Shown here: piece by piece, positions 16,407 through 21,939 of the stretch
Position numbering within the stretch: position 1 is the first letter of the stretch
Layout: each line of letters starts with the position of its first letter
IMG/VR virus record: IMGVR_UViG_3300047299_000023
Coordinates: 1-42,638 of that record
DNA: 42,638 nucleotides
Strand: one strand, 5' to 3'
Origin: a virus
Made by a program: the position numbers and the translations under genes
The notes under the pieces: generated by a model
Databases searched by the model: none
What the model was told of the DNA's origin: nothing
What the model saw: the letters and a program-made list of their open reading frames with translations, nothing else

Positions 16407-16681
16407 AACAAGCCGAGTTCTTTCTTCTCAGCCTCAACTGCGATGCGCACTGCACTTGTATGCAGTAGCTGCTGAGTTTCCTCAGTGATGGCGAACTCGT
16501 ATGCACGCTGCATAATCACAGTGCGCTGCTCGAAGTCCCCCAAGATTTCTTCCTCACGTTTTACAACGCGGTCAAGCATCTTGCCGTGCAAGCGTACAGC
16601 CTGTACGATGCACTCCTCAATGGCGACCTTGGCCTTGCGTGCTGCACGCACCAAGCCTCGGGTTAAAGCTGGTGCACGCAT
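16403..16681 (-). CDS. Hypothetical helical early protein
   Basis: This 92-aa protein consists almost wholly of charged helix (KVAIEECIVQAVRLHGKMLD, RVVKREEEILGDFEQRTVIM). The ATG at 16681 overlaps the preceding TGA and stands 8 nt after AAGGAG (16695-16690). A GTG at 16684 with 5-nt spacing is an alternative. It has no membrane segment or motif. Function is unknown. Confidence 0.75.
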   Translation of the reverse strand: MRAPALTRGLVRAARKAKVAIEECIVQAVRLHGKMLDRVVKREEEILGDFEQRTVIMQRAYEFAITEETQQLLHTSAVRIAVEAEKKELGLL

Positions 16682-16830
16682 CACTCAGTCTCCTTCACCA
16701 CTGTCTTTGTGACGGTGGGTTGTTGTGCTGCGGTGCGAGCGAACTCACGAGCACGGGCTTGGCCCTTGGTGTCGGCGTTGAAGTAATGCTCCTCGGTGGA
16801 GCCATCGCGGTAGATAACGAGAACTGTCAT
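16681..16830 (-). CDS. Very small early protein (49 aa)
   Basis: The open frame starts MTVLVIYRDGSTEEHYFNAD and ends TVVKETE. The ATG at 16830 is preceded by a modest AAGGAAA, and the TGA overlaps the next ATG. The N-terminus looks like two beta strands followed by a helix (TKGQARAREFARTAAQQP). Such short proteins among T7-like early genes often bind host enzymes. That role is inference; no target can be named. Confidence 0.6.
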   Translation of the reverse strand: MTVLVIYRDGSTEEHYFNADTKGQARAREFARTAAQQPTVTKTVVKETE

Positions 16831-16839
16831 GGTGTTTCC

Positions 16840-16956
16840 TTATGAGGTGTGTTTCTCTACAAACTTGCGCAACTTGTACCCCATGTACAAGCCAAGCGTG
16901 AACATGCCGACGAGGAGAATCGTCAGCATCATGGTGAGGTCAGTGGTTGCAATCAT
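16840..16956 (-). CDS. 38-aa single-pass membrane protein
   Basis: The frame begins at an ATG overlapping the lipoprotein stop (ATGA) and ends with TAA just before the next ribosome site. Residues 8-27 form one hydrophobic helix (MLTILLVGMFTLGLYM inside it), followed by the basic YKLRKFVEKH. It is most likely an inner-membrane peptide with the C-terminus in the cytoplasm. Coupling to the lipoprotein gene suggests a joint task at the cell envelope, for example blocking superinfection. This is inference. Confidence 0.6.
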   Translation of the reverse strand: MIATTDLTMMLTILLVGMFTLGLYMGYKLRKFVEKHTS

Positions 16957-17381
16957 TTGGCAATCTTAGGCAAAGGGAATGGAACTTTGTTCACTGACTG
17001 GCAGTTGCCTTCATCCTTAGCAAATGGTTTCTTGATGAAGTCGCTGTCCAAGTAGCAGCCAAGGGCACCACTCACAGTTGAACACTTGAGGGTGTACTTC
17101 TCAATCATCTTGGAGTCCACTTTCATAATGCTGAGCGTGGCCCAGCCATCACCTTGAGGACACTCAGGTGACTGCGTTGAATCACCGTGACCCACAATCT
17201 TGAACGTGTTGTCAAAGCGTGGGTTCTCTGCACGGTAGGCAGCGGCGTTGTACTCAGCATTCGAGCGGGCTTGGTTGCGTGCATCTTCCAACGTGTTGAA
17301 CGATACAGTGTCAGGCTTACCACATGCAGCGAGCATGCAAGCAGCGAACAAGGAGGCGATAATCAGAGAGGTCTTTTTCAT
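16953..17381 (-). CDS. Early lipoprotein, candidate superinfection-exclusion factor
   Basis: This 142-aa precursor has a typical lipoprotein signal: MKK, a hydrophobic stretch and the lipobox LAAC with Cys at residue 20, followed by Gly. Absence of Asp at +2 suggests transport to the outer membrane. The mature part has four or more cysteines (PECPQGDGW, LKCSTVSGALGCYL, GNCQSV) that may form disulfides in the periplasm. It ends in a Pro/Lys-rich tail. Early phage lipoproteins such as T5 Llp block the phage's own receptor; a comparable role is inferred from location and signal only. GAAAG precedes the ATG. Confidence 0.8.
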   Translation of the reverse strand: MKKTSLIIASLFAACMLAACGKPDTVSFNTLEDARNQARSNAEYNAAAYRAENPRFDNTFKIVGHGDSTQSPECPQGDGWATLSIMKVDSKMIEKYTLKCSTVSGALGCYLDSDFIKKPFAKDEGNCQSVNKVPFPLPKIAK

Positions 17382-17403
17382 GGTAGTCTTTCAGGTTGCG
17401 GGC

Positions 17404-17514
17404 TTAGCCCATGTGAGAAGGGAAAAGAACAGGCTCGTGCGATGGGCAGCGAGGCTCAGGTTGGTGAGAAGGGAAAGGCCAGCGAACTGGCGCGGGTGCT
17501 GGTTGTGGTGTCAT
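17404..17514 (-). CDS. Proline-rich 36-aa peptide
   Basis: This is a short frame starting MTPQPAPAPVRWPFPSHQ, overlapping the upstream stop as ATGA and ending with TAA before the lipoprotein gene. FPSH occurs twice because a 13-bp direct repeat (GTGAGAAGGGAAA on the plus strand) underlies it at 17413-17425 and 17464-17476. A quarter of the residues are proline, and there is no membrane segment. Coupling supports translation, but the composition is odd and this could be a chance frame in the leader of the lipoprotein gene. Confidence 0.4.
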   Translation of the reverse strand: MTPQPAPAPVRWPFPSHQPEPRCPSHEPVLFPSHMG

Positions 17515-17780
17515 CGTGCGCTAACGATTCCAGCGGCGATTGCATGTCGGCGCAGTGAGTTGTAGATTTCAAAGGGCAGGCGGCGGTGCGGCATACAGTA
17601 ACCCTGCATCATATTATCTCGAAAGTAACGCTCGCGGCCATCGTTGTCACACTTTCCAACAGATGCAAGCACCACTGCGAACTCCTCGAAGGTGAGGTCG
17701 ATTGTGATACGCTTCTGTTCAATAGGCGGTGGCTGTACTGGTGGTTGTGGGATGCTCTTGATGTAGGAGTTAATTTCCAT
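17511..17780 (-). CDS. Hypothetical early protein
   Basis: This is an 89-aa protein. The N-terminus is Pro-rich (IPQPPVQPPPIEQKR), then a compact helical part (DLTFEEFAVVLASVGKCD; LPFEIYNSLRRHAIAAGI). The ATG follows AAGGAACCATC. No family is recognised. The pattern (ITIDLTFEEF... helix... helix) is common in small phage proteins but carries no known function. Confidence 0.7.
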   Translation of the reverse strand: MEINSYIKSIPQPPVQPPPIEQKRITIDLTFEEFAVVLASVGKCDNDGRERYFRDNMMQGYCMPHRRLPFEIYNSLRRHAIAAGIVSAR

Positions 17781-17789
17781 GATGGTTCC

Positions 17790-17990
17790 TTAGGTTGGAG
17801 TGTTGACGAGAATCTTGTCGGCGTGTGTGCCATTGAGCCAGCCAGCGCACACCTTGAGTGCGTCACCGCATGGCTCTGTGTACTTGGTGGCGTGCAGCGC
17901 ACAGCCTGTGCATTTGTTGATGGATGTGCCGAATGGCGCAGGTACCACATAGAACATGCGGCCATCTCTGTGAGTGTAGGTTTCAGGCAT
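17790..17990 (-). CDS. Small protein with four cysteines
   Basis: This 66-aa product has cysteines at 28, 31, 42 and 49 (NKCTGCALHATKYTEPCGD, then KVCAG). The spacing suits one zinc site or a pair of disulfides. The ATG overlaps the previous stop (TAATG). It is not preceded by a signal peptide, so an intracellular zinc site is the likelier reading. Function is unknown. Confidence 0.7.
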   Translation of the reverse strand: MPETYTHRDGRMFYVVPAPFGTSINKCTGCALHATKYTEPCGDALKVCAGWLNGTHADKILVNTPT

Positions 17991-18469
17991 TACAAGGCAC
18001 TCACAAAGTCTTTGGCGAACTGCAACTGGTCAACTGGAAAGTGCCCGTGCTCCTCGCAATACTTGCTCTGCTCAATCGTGTCAGCACGCATCAGTGCAGC
18101 TTCGAGTGAGTACATGCCGAACTCAGCCATGACACAGCCAACATGGATGTGACCCAGTTCAATCTCATCTACCACTACAGTGTCAGCGAACAACGCTAAG
18201 TGCAGCATGTCATGCCAGAAACGAAACGCGTAGTTAGCTTCTGGCGTGAGGTAAATGGTATTGTCAGATGCACCATCCCAGATTGGAAAGTGCGTGCTGT
18301 GAATTAGAGAATGGCGATAAGCCTTCTGTATTTCCAGCAGAGATTCAGGCGCTCTAGCATGAGGCGCATAGCTCACACCAAAGCGCTGAGAGAACCGTAA
18401 AGCCTTGGCCTCAACGAACTTTGTGAGGTTATGGCGTGAAGCTAAAAGTTGAGATTCCGTGAAGTTCAA
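17990..18469 (-). CDS. Early protein with His/Glu metal-site-like pattern
   Basis: This is a 159-aa protein starting at a TTG, with AGGAG 7 nt upstream. The region FRFWHDMLHLALFADT, then VVVDEIELGHIHVG, places H86, H90, E104, H107 and H109 close together. Such HxxxH...E..H.H spacing could bind a metal ion, and the sequence downstream is helical. It is not the HExxH of classic metallopeptidases, because D87 stands where the Glu would be. I do not recognise the family. It overlaps the gene before by 41 bp, so they are probably coupled. Confidence 0.7.
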   Translation of the reverse strand: MNFTESQLLASRHNLTKFVEAKALRFSQRFGVSYAPHARAPESLLEIQKAYRHSLIHSTHFPIWDGASDNTIYLTPEANYAFRFWHDMLHLALFADTVVVDEIELGHIHVGCVMAEFGMYSLEAALMRADTIEQSKYCEEHGHFPVDQLQFAKDFVSAL

Positions 18470-18716
18470 AATGTGCTCCTGCTAGTTGGAATGTGTCGAT
18501 GAATTTGTGGTTGTCTTCCATGAGTACGCAAGTGATGAGTGAATCACCTTGCATCATGTCAGACGTGGCGATAATCACCTCGCAAGCGTCCGCAACTTTA
18601 CCGCTGCTCTTACCCTTGTAGATGTGGTCATCAATGTGAATTGCACGGACAGCCCCAGCTTGGAACGCGTCCCAATAGGACACATGCTGGTCGTCACGAT
18701 ACATGGCTAGAATCAT
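18429..18716 (-). CDS. Hypothetical early protein
   Basis: This is a 95-aa protein starting MILAMYRDDQHVSYWDAFQA, with mixed strands and helices (AVRAIHIDDHIYKGKSS; DACEVIIATSDMMQGDSL). Its ATG has a strong AAGGAG (18727-18722) that begins one nucleotide after a long imperfect inverted repeat (18729-18818). The structure could therefore control access to this ribosome site. Function is unknown. Confidence 0.75.
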   Translation of the reverse strand: MILAMYRDDQHVSYWDAFQAGAVRAIHIDDHIYKGKSSGKVADACEVIIATSDMMQGDSLITCVLMEDNHKFIDTFQLAGAHFELHGISTFSFTP

Positions 18717-18728
18717 GTGCTCTCCTTA

Positions 18729-18818
18729 GTTGAACAAAGGGCAGCAGTAAACCCGCATGCGCCTCACCCTTAGTGAGTCTGCGTTTGTTGCTTGGCGTAC
18801 TGCTCCCCTTTGCTCAAC
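18729..18818 (-). ncRNA. Long imperfect stem-loop in early mRNA
   Basis: Two 21-nt arms (18729-18749 and 18798-18818) are inverted repeats with 19 of 21 positions matching. The 48-nt interior holds a second perfect 5-bp hairpin (CTCAC/GTGAG at 18763-18777). The gap between genes here is about 180 bp in a region where genes otherwise overlap, and no credible coding frame fills it. The element ends right before AAGGAG of the next gene. T7 early mRNAs have RNase III processing sites of such size between genes; that role is inferred. Confidence 0.6.
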
Positions 18819-18899
18819 CGTCCCGCCCAACGACACGGGAGCAAAGGTCTACATTTGATTTGGGATGAGGCGTGGTATGTAGCAGTCCACTCCTTGAGA

Positions 18900-19121
18900 T
18901 TACCAGCAGCTTGGGTCAGTGCTCACGTAATCTGGCGTATCTTCCCGTTCGAGCACTTGGATGCACTCAATCAGGCGAACATTGTAGAACTCACGCACCA
19001 TGCCGATGAGGTTGTTAAACTCGCCAGCGCTCAGGTGCTCATCTTTGTTGTTCAACGTGGCGAGGATGGCGAAGTCACCATCATACCGCGTGAATCCAAT
19101 CGTGACGCTTCGTTGTGTCAT
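18900..19121 (-). CDS. Hypothetical early protein
   Basis: This is a 73-aa protein from MTQRSVTIGFTRYDGDFAIL. I use the ATG at 19121 because GAAAGG stands 7 nt before it; an in-frame GTG at 19166 would add 15 residues but has no ribosome site. Two beta strands are followed by a helix (SAGEFNNLIGMVREFYNVR). It is acidic towards the end. Function is unknown. Confidence 0.7.
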   Translation of the reverse strand: MTQRSVTIGFTRYDGDFAILATLNNKDEHLSAGEFNNLIGMVREFYNVRLIECIQVLEREDTPDYVSTDPSCW

Positions 19122-19167
19122 GTATGGCCTTTCAAAACAGGCGTAGAACACGCTTTCAAGAGACACC

Positions 19168-19224
19168 TATGCCAAGACATAGGAATCTCCAGAAAACGGC
19201 CAGAAACCGGGTTTAATCGGTTCT
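19168..19224 (-). other. Two consecutive hairpins between early genes
   Basis: In the short gap after the first early gene, two inverted repeats occur: CCTATG/CATAGG (19168-19185) and CCAGAAACCG/CGGTTCTGG (19198-19224, one bulged A). No long T-run follows on the coding strand, so an intrinsic terminator is unlikely. An mRNA processing or stabilising structure fits better. Confidence 0.4.
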
Positions 19225-19233
19225 GGCTGGGTT

Positions 19234-19743
19234 TTACATCGCGGCTTCCGGTGCATCCACGTGGCTGACCATGCTAGGCACGTCAGATTCGGGAATGCCC
19301 ACGGCGAGGGCGAGTGCTTTCAGTTGCTCAGTCGTGCCAGTGGTGGTACCTTTGGTAGCCTTGGCGATAACTTGGCGAACGGCTTTCTGCAAGTCAAAAA
19401 CTTGGTCAGGCGCTTTGTCGGGTTTGTGGCTGTACCACATATCCTGTGCAGCGGCGAGCGCATCCGTGGATTTGTCGCGGGCATACACAAAGGGCTGCTC
19501 GGCTTTGCTTTCTTTCTGCGTGTTAGGCACAATGGCAGCATAGGCCAACAACCACGAAGCCATCGCTGTTTTACGCGCACCCTTAGGCAGTGCGTTATAC
19601 AGTCGGTTCACCACGCCAGTGTCTTTGTGCTCGGCGAAGTGCTCAAGCACGGACACACCTGTGTCTTGAATGAGTTTGTCGAGCTTGGCACCTGATTTGG
19701 CGATTGATTCGATGGCTTTGTTGATTTCAGAGATAGATTTCAT
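19234..19743 (-). CDS. First early protein, unknown function
   Basis: This 169-aa product is the first gene after the promoter-like array, so it should be among the first proteins made in the host. The ATG at 19743 (MKSISEINKAIESIAKSG) has AGGAG at 5-nt spacing; the in-frame TTG at 19770 lies before that site and is rejected. The N-terminal half is helical (KLDKLIQDTGVSVLEHFAEH; GARKTAMASWLLAYAAIVP). It resembles conserved hypothetical early proteins of other podophages by this pattern. A host-takeover role is inferred only from position. Confidence 0.8.
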   Translation of the reverse strand: MKSISEINKAIESIAKSGAKLDKLIQDTGVSVLEHFAEHKDTGVVNRLYNALPKGARKTAMASWLLAYAAIVPNTQKESKAEQPFVYARDKSTDALAAAQDMWYSHKPDKAPDQVFDLQKAVRQVIAKATKGTTTGTTEQLKALALAVGIPESDVPSMVSHVDAPEAAM

Positions 19744-19763
19744 GGTAACTCCTAAAGAGTAAA

Positions 19764-19815
19764 CCTGCAAAATCGCAGGCCATTGGCGTCAGACGGACTA
19801 ACGCCAACAGTCTGA
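19764..19815 (-). promoter_or_regulatory. Leader structure: possible pseudoknot plus hairpin
   Basis: On the transcript strand TCAGAC-TG-TTGGCG-TTAGTCC-GTCTGA-CGCCAA forms two interleaved perfect 6-bp inverted repeats (19783-19815), the pattern of an H-type pseudoknot. A 5-bp hairpin CCTGC/GCAGG (19764-19779) follows, then the AGGAG of the first early gene. The structure would lie in the 5' leader of early mRNA. Base pairing is seen in the sequence; folding and function are inferred. Confidence 0.45.
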
Positions 19816-20157
19816 AATTTGTAGCCAGCTATAGATGCGAGAACTCCTCATCCCCAACTGTATAAACGAAGTCCCACACACCCTACCACAATATCTTTCA
19901 CTTGTGGCGAGTGAGCACGCATCGCTATTCTTGGCCCACAATCTCACCATCCCATCTCTGCCAACACTTGCGCAAAGTTACCCATGCGCATGCACTAACA
20001 GATACTCTAAGGCGAAGGAAACCAAACCCAGCTCTATAGCATCATGGCAGGCCTATAGCCTCACCCCGTGGTATTGTGCCAACTGCACCCACGCAAAGAA
20101 CAGAATTCCAACAGATACGCATGCAAAGCCTAAGCCCTACACTGGCGAATCAATCAG
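19816..20157. other. Early leader without convincing genes
   Basis: This stretch of about 340 bp lies between the promoter-like array and the leader structure. On the minus strand the longest frame with an ATG is about 50 codons, has no good ribosome site and an unusual Cys/Arg/Ser composition. I see no gene. It would be transcribed as the start of the early message. Confidence 0.5.
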
Positions 20158-20173
20158 GCGCTAAGATTAGCGC
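20158..20173. promoter_or_regulatory. 16-bp palindrome at the presumed early transcription start
   Basis: GCGCTAA-GA-TTAGCGC has perfect 7-bp arms. It begins 8 bp after the -10 element TATAAT (20187-20182, minus strand) and so covers about +2 to +17 of the transcript. It may be an operator for a DNA-binding protein or a 5' RNA hairpin that stabilises the message. Both are inference. Confidence 0.45.
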
Positions 20174-20180
20174 ATGGTGG

Positions 20181-20700
20181 CATTATACCACACTTTCACA
20201 GCTCACACTAGGCGCAAACCTCAGGCAGAAGCCCTATCGCTTTCCATAGCGTTTACCGCTTGGTGTATTGTATCACACTTTCCACCATCTTGCAACAGTC
20301 TAGACATTCAACCGCACCACGGCTGTCTAGATTCTTGGCCTATACCCCTGAGCCAACAGGATTCGTATAGGTTGCTTTGTTGCATGGTGTGCATTGTAAC
20401 ACACTTTAAACACACTGCAAAGCCCTAAGGCTTTACGCTATGTTCAAAACACTAATGAAAGCATTATAGCACAGAATACGCTAGTTGCTACCATTAGCCC
20501 ATTGTACAGGATAATCCCTGTTAGTTCTTTCACTGTTGGCATTGTATCACACTTTCATTCTTGATTGTGCAAGTATACCACATAACACGCAAAGCATTGT
20601 ACCACAATTATGCTCAATGCGTACCATGTAGCGCTTGGCACCTGTTGCAATAGTTCAATCATACAATTCCCTTCTGTTGATGTGCATTGTATCACACTTT
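20181..20700 (-). promoter_or_regulatory. Array of extended -10 promoter-like motifs
   Basis: On the minus strand the motif AAAGTGTGnTAYAAT recurs. Good copies are at 20182-20196 (TGGTATAAT, a perfect extended -10), 20267-20281, 20393-20407, 20463-20477 (TGCTATAAT, less conserved upstream), 20541-20555, 20596-20610 and 20686-20700. A weaker TGGTATACT lies near 20573. All point towards the early genes. Most lack a good -35 box; the copy at 20267 has TTGCAA at 17-bp spacing. TGn-TAYAAT is the host sigma-70 extended -10 signature, so these are probably the host-read early promoters. The conserved AAAGTG upstream is not part of that consensus and may bind another factor. Confidence 0.6.
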
Positions 20701-20740
20701 TAAACCTTACAGATAGTGCGCTCGCTTCGCTCACTGCCCG

Positions 20741-20987
20741 CATTCTGTGCTGTGCTCTGTGCTTGGTAGCTCAGTGCATGGTGTGCATTGTATGTGTCTA
20801 TTCTTACATGTTCCTGACTGTGCATTGTCTGTGTTCTGTTCTGTGCTTTGCCTGTGGTTCTGTGCATCCATGCTGTGCATTGTGGCTGTGTGTGCTCTGC
20901 CTGTGCTCTGTGCTTGGCTGTGCTGTGCCTTGTGGTTGCCTGTGCATTCTCTGTGTGTTCTGTCTGTGTTCTGGTGGCATTCTCACC
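20741..20987. repeat. T-poor tract with degenerate GCACAG repeats
   Basis: The plus strand here is made almost only of T, G and C, with CTGTGC/CTGTGT repeated more than ten times. The minus strand is therefore A/C/G-rich with GCACAG units. The frames that run through it on the plus strand are by-products of this composition. The tract lies between the late gene end and the early promoters, where T7-like phages keep their terminal repeats. Confidence 0.5.
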
Positions 20988-21291
20988 TTCGGTGGCCTCT
21001 TAATAGATACGGCTGACCGTTCATCTGGCTTTATATGTACCGCATTGTCACCTGTGCATTGTGCACTGTAATGGTGCATTGTGGCCCCAGCATACAGCAT
21101 GGAACATGAAACAGATACCGCACACGCACGCACAGGCTAGCCCGCATTACATGAGCACGCATTACAGGCCATTACAGCCCCAACAAGGCCCCTAAAACGC
21201 ACGGCCTAGCCTACCCTACCTGCCCATCATCACAGGCCCTTTACGGCCCTCTAATCTGTGCGCATGGATAATAGCATCAGCCCCTGACTTA
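20988..21291. other. Gene-free segment near presumed genome ends
   Basis: About 300 bp contain no credible gene on either strand. Three copies of CATTACA occur at 21145, 21160 and 21170. A physical end of the phage DNA could lie here, but a collapsed terminal repeat cannot be seen from one copy. Confidence 0.4.
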
Positions 21292-21376
21292 CCGCGCACG
21301 CGCACGCATACACGCGCACATCACGCGCCCGCACGCGCACACGCGCAGGCACGCACGGGGGTAGGCGCACGCGCTC
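21292..21376. repeat. CG/CA alternating tract
   Basis: About 85 bp consist mostly of alternating pyrimidine and purine, as CGCACGCGCACG-like units with short interruptions. Such DNA can take the Z form and is unlike everything else in the window. It lies 55 bp beyond the last late gene. Confidence 0.55.
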
Positions 21377-21431
21377 GGATCGGAGGTGCCCCTTCGCTTA
21401 TGCTACCCAAATTTAGGTCGCAACTACGGCG

Positions 21432-21797
21432 TTAAGGCTTAGCCCACTCGCGCAATGCCGCCTTATCGTCGTTACATTTACGGAGGGCTGAGCGTAACTG
21501 GCCGACATACCCTAGCAATAAGCCGTTGGTGGTCACGTCAGCAGCAAGAGGCTCAGCGCAATCTTGGAGCAGGGCCACAGGAGGCGTATCGCGTTCCTTG
21601 ACCCGCACGTACTCAGTGCTCCCGCACCCAATCAGCGACAGCAGTAGGTAAAGGCACAGCAGCCCATTCAGGAGCCACGGCAATAGCCGCTTGTTGTGCG
21701 GTGATTGAGGCACGTAATCGCCGTTCGCGTTCGTCACGCTGTGCGGATTGAAGTGCGGCCACAGCCGTGAGGCGTTTGGCAGCTTGTTCTTGGGCAT
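21432..21797 (-). CDS. Outer-membrane spanin (Rz1-like lipoprotein)
   Basis: This is a 121-aa protein nested out of frame in the end of Rz and running beyond it. The lipobox LIGC puts the lipidated Cys at residue 58, after the hydrophobic LLPWLLNGLLCLYLLLS. The long N-terminal extension before the signal resembles T7 gp18.7. The start is supported by a perfect AAGGAGG 6 nt before the ATG. The mature part (STEYVRVKERDTPPVALLQD) would reach across the periplasm to Rz and fuse the membranes in the last step of lysis. It is the last late gene. Confidence 0.85.
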   Translation of the reverse strand: MPKNKLPNASRLWPHFNPHSVTNANGDYVPQSPHNKRLLPWLLNGLLCLYLLLSLIGCGSTEYVRVKERDTPPVALLQDCAEPLAADVTTNGLLLGYVGQLRSALRKCNDDKAALREWAKP

Positions 21798-21939
21798 CTA
21801 GGGCCTCCTTTTGCAGTCGGATGGTACCTGACTGTCGATCAATGATTACAGCGGCTTGTAGGGCCTTCTGGTGCGCCCACGAGGCATACCCAGTCAGGGC
21901 CAAAGCAAGGGCCACGAGGGCGGCAATGAGGTATTTCAT
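21613..21939 (-). CDS. Inner-membrane spanin (Rz-like)
   Basis: This 108-aa protein has one N-terminal membrane helix (residues 4-20, LIAALVALALALTGYAS) and then a long charged coiled coil (KEALDAQEQAAKRLTAVAAL, SAQRDERERRLRAS). This is the standard i-spanin layout, cytoplasmic N-terminus and periplasmic rod. It ends in a Trp-containing VADWVREH. It pairs with Rz1 encoded in the overlapping frame. The ATG overlaps the end of the acetyltransferase gene. Confidence 0.88.
   Translation of the reverse strand: MKYLIAALVALALALTGYASWAHQKALQAAVIIDRQSGTIRLQKEALDAQEQAAKRLTAVAALQSAQRDERERRLRASITAQQAAIAVAPEWAAVPLPTAVADWVREH

Noticed and set aside
18729-18818. Structured element considered as a tRNA
   Set aside because: The arms are 21 nt with a 48-nt interior; there is no anticodon arm, T-loop GTTCGA or CCA end.
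19844-19993. Minus-strand frame of about 50 codons in the early leader
   Set aside because: Weak ribosome site, odd Cys/Ser/Arg composition, and it ends inside the candidate pseudoknot; probably chance.
20419-20434. AAAGCC-CTAA-GGCTTT hairpin as a terminator
   Set aside because: It is not followed by a T-run on the coding strand and lies within the promoter array, where termination would make little sense.
20610-21071. Long plus-strand frames of about 90-150 codons in the gene-free region
   Set aside because: They follow from the TGTGC-rich, A-poor composition. They give Cys/Leu/Val-rich proteins without ribosome sites and run against the direction of all other genes.
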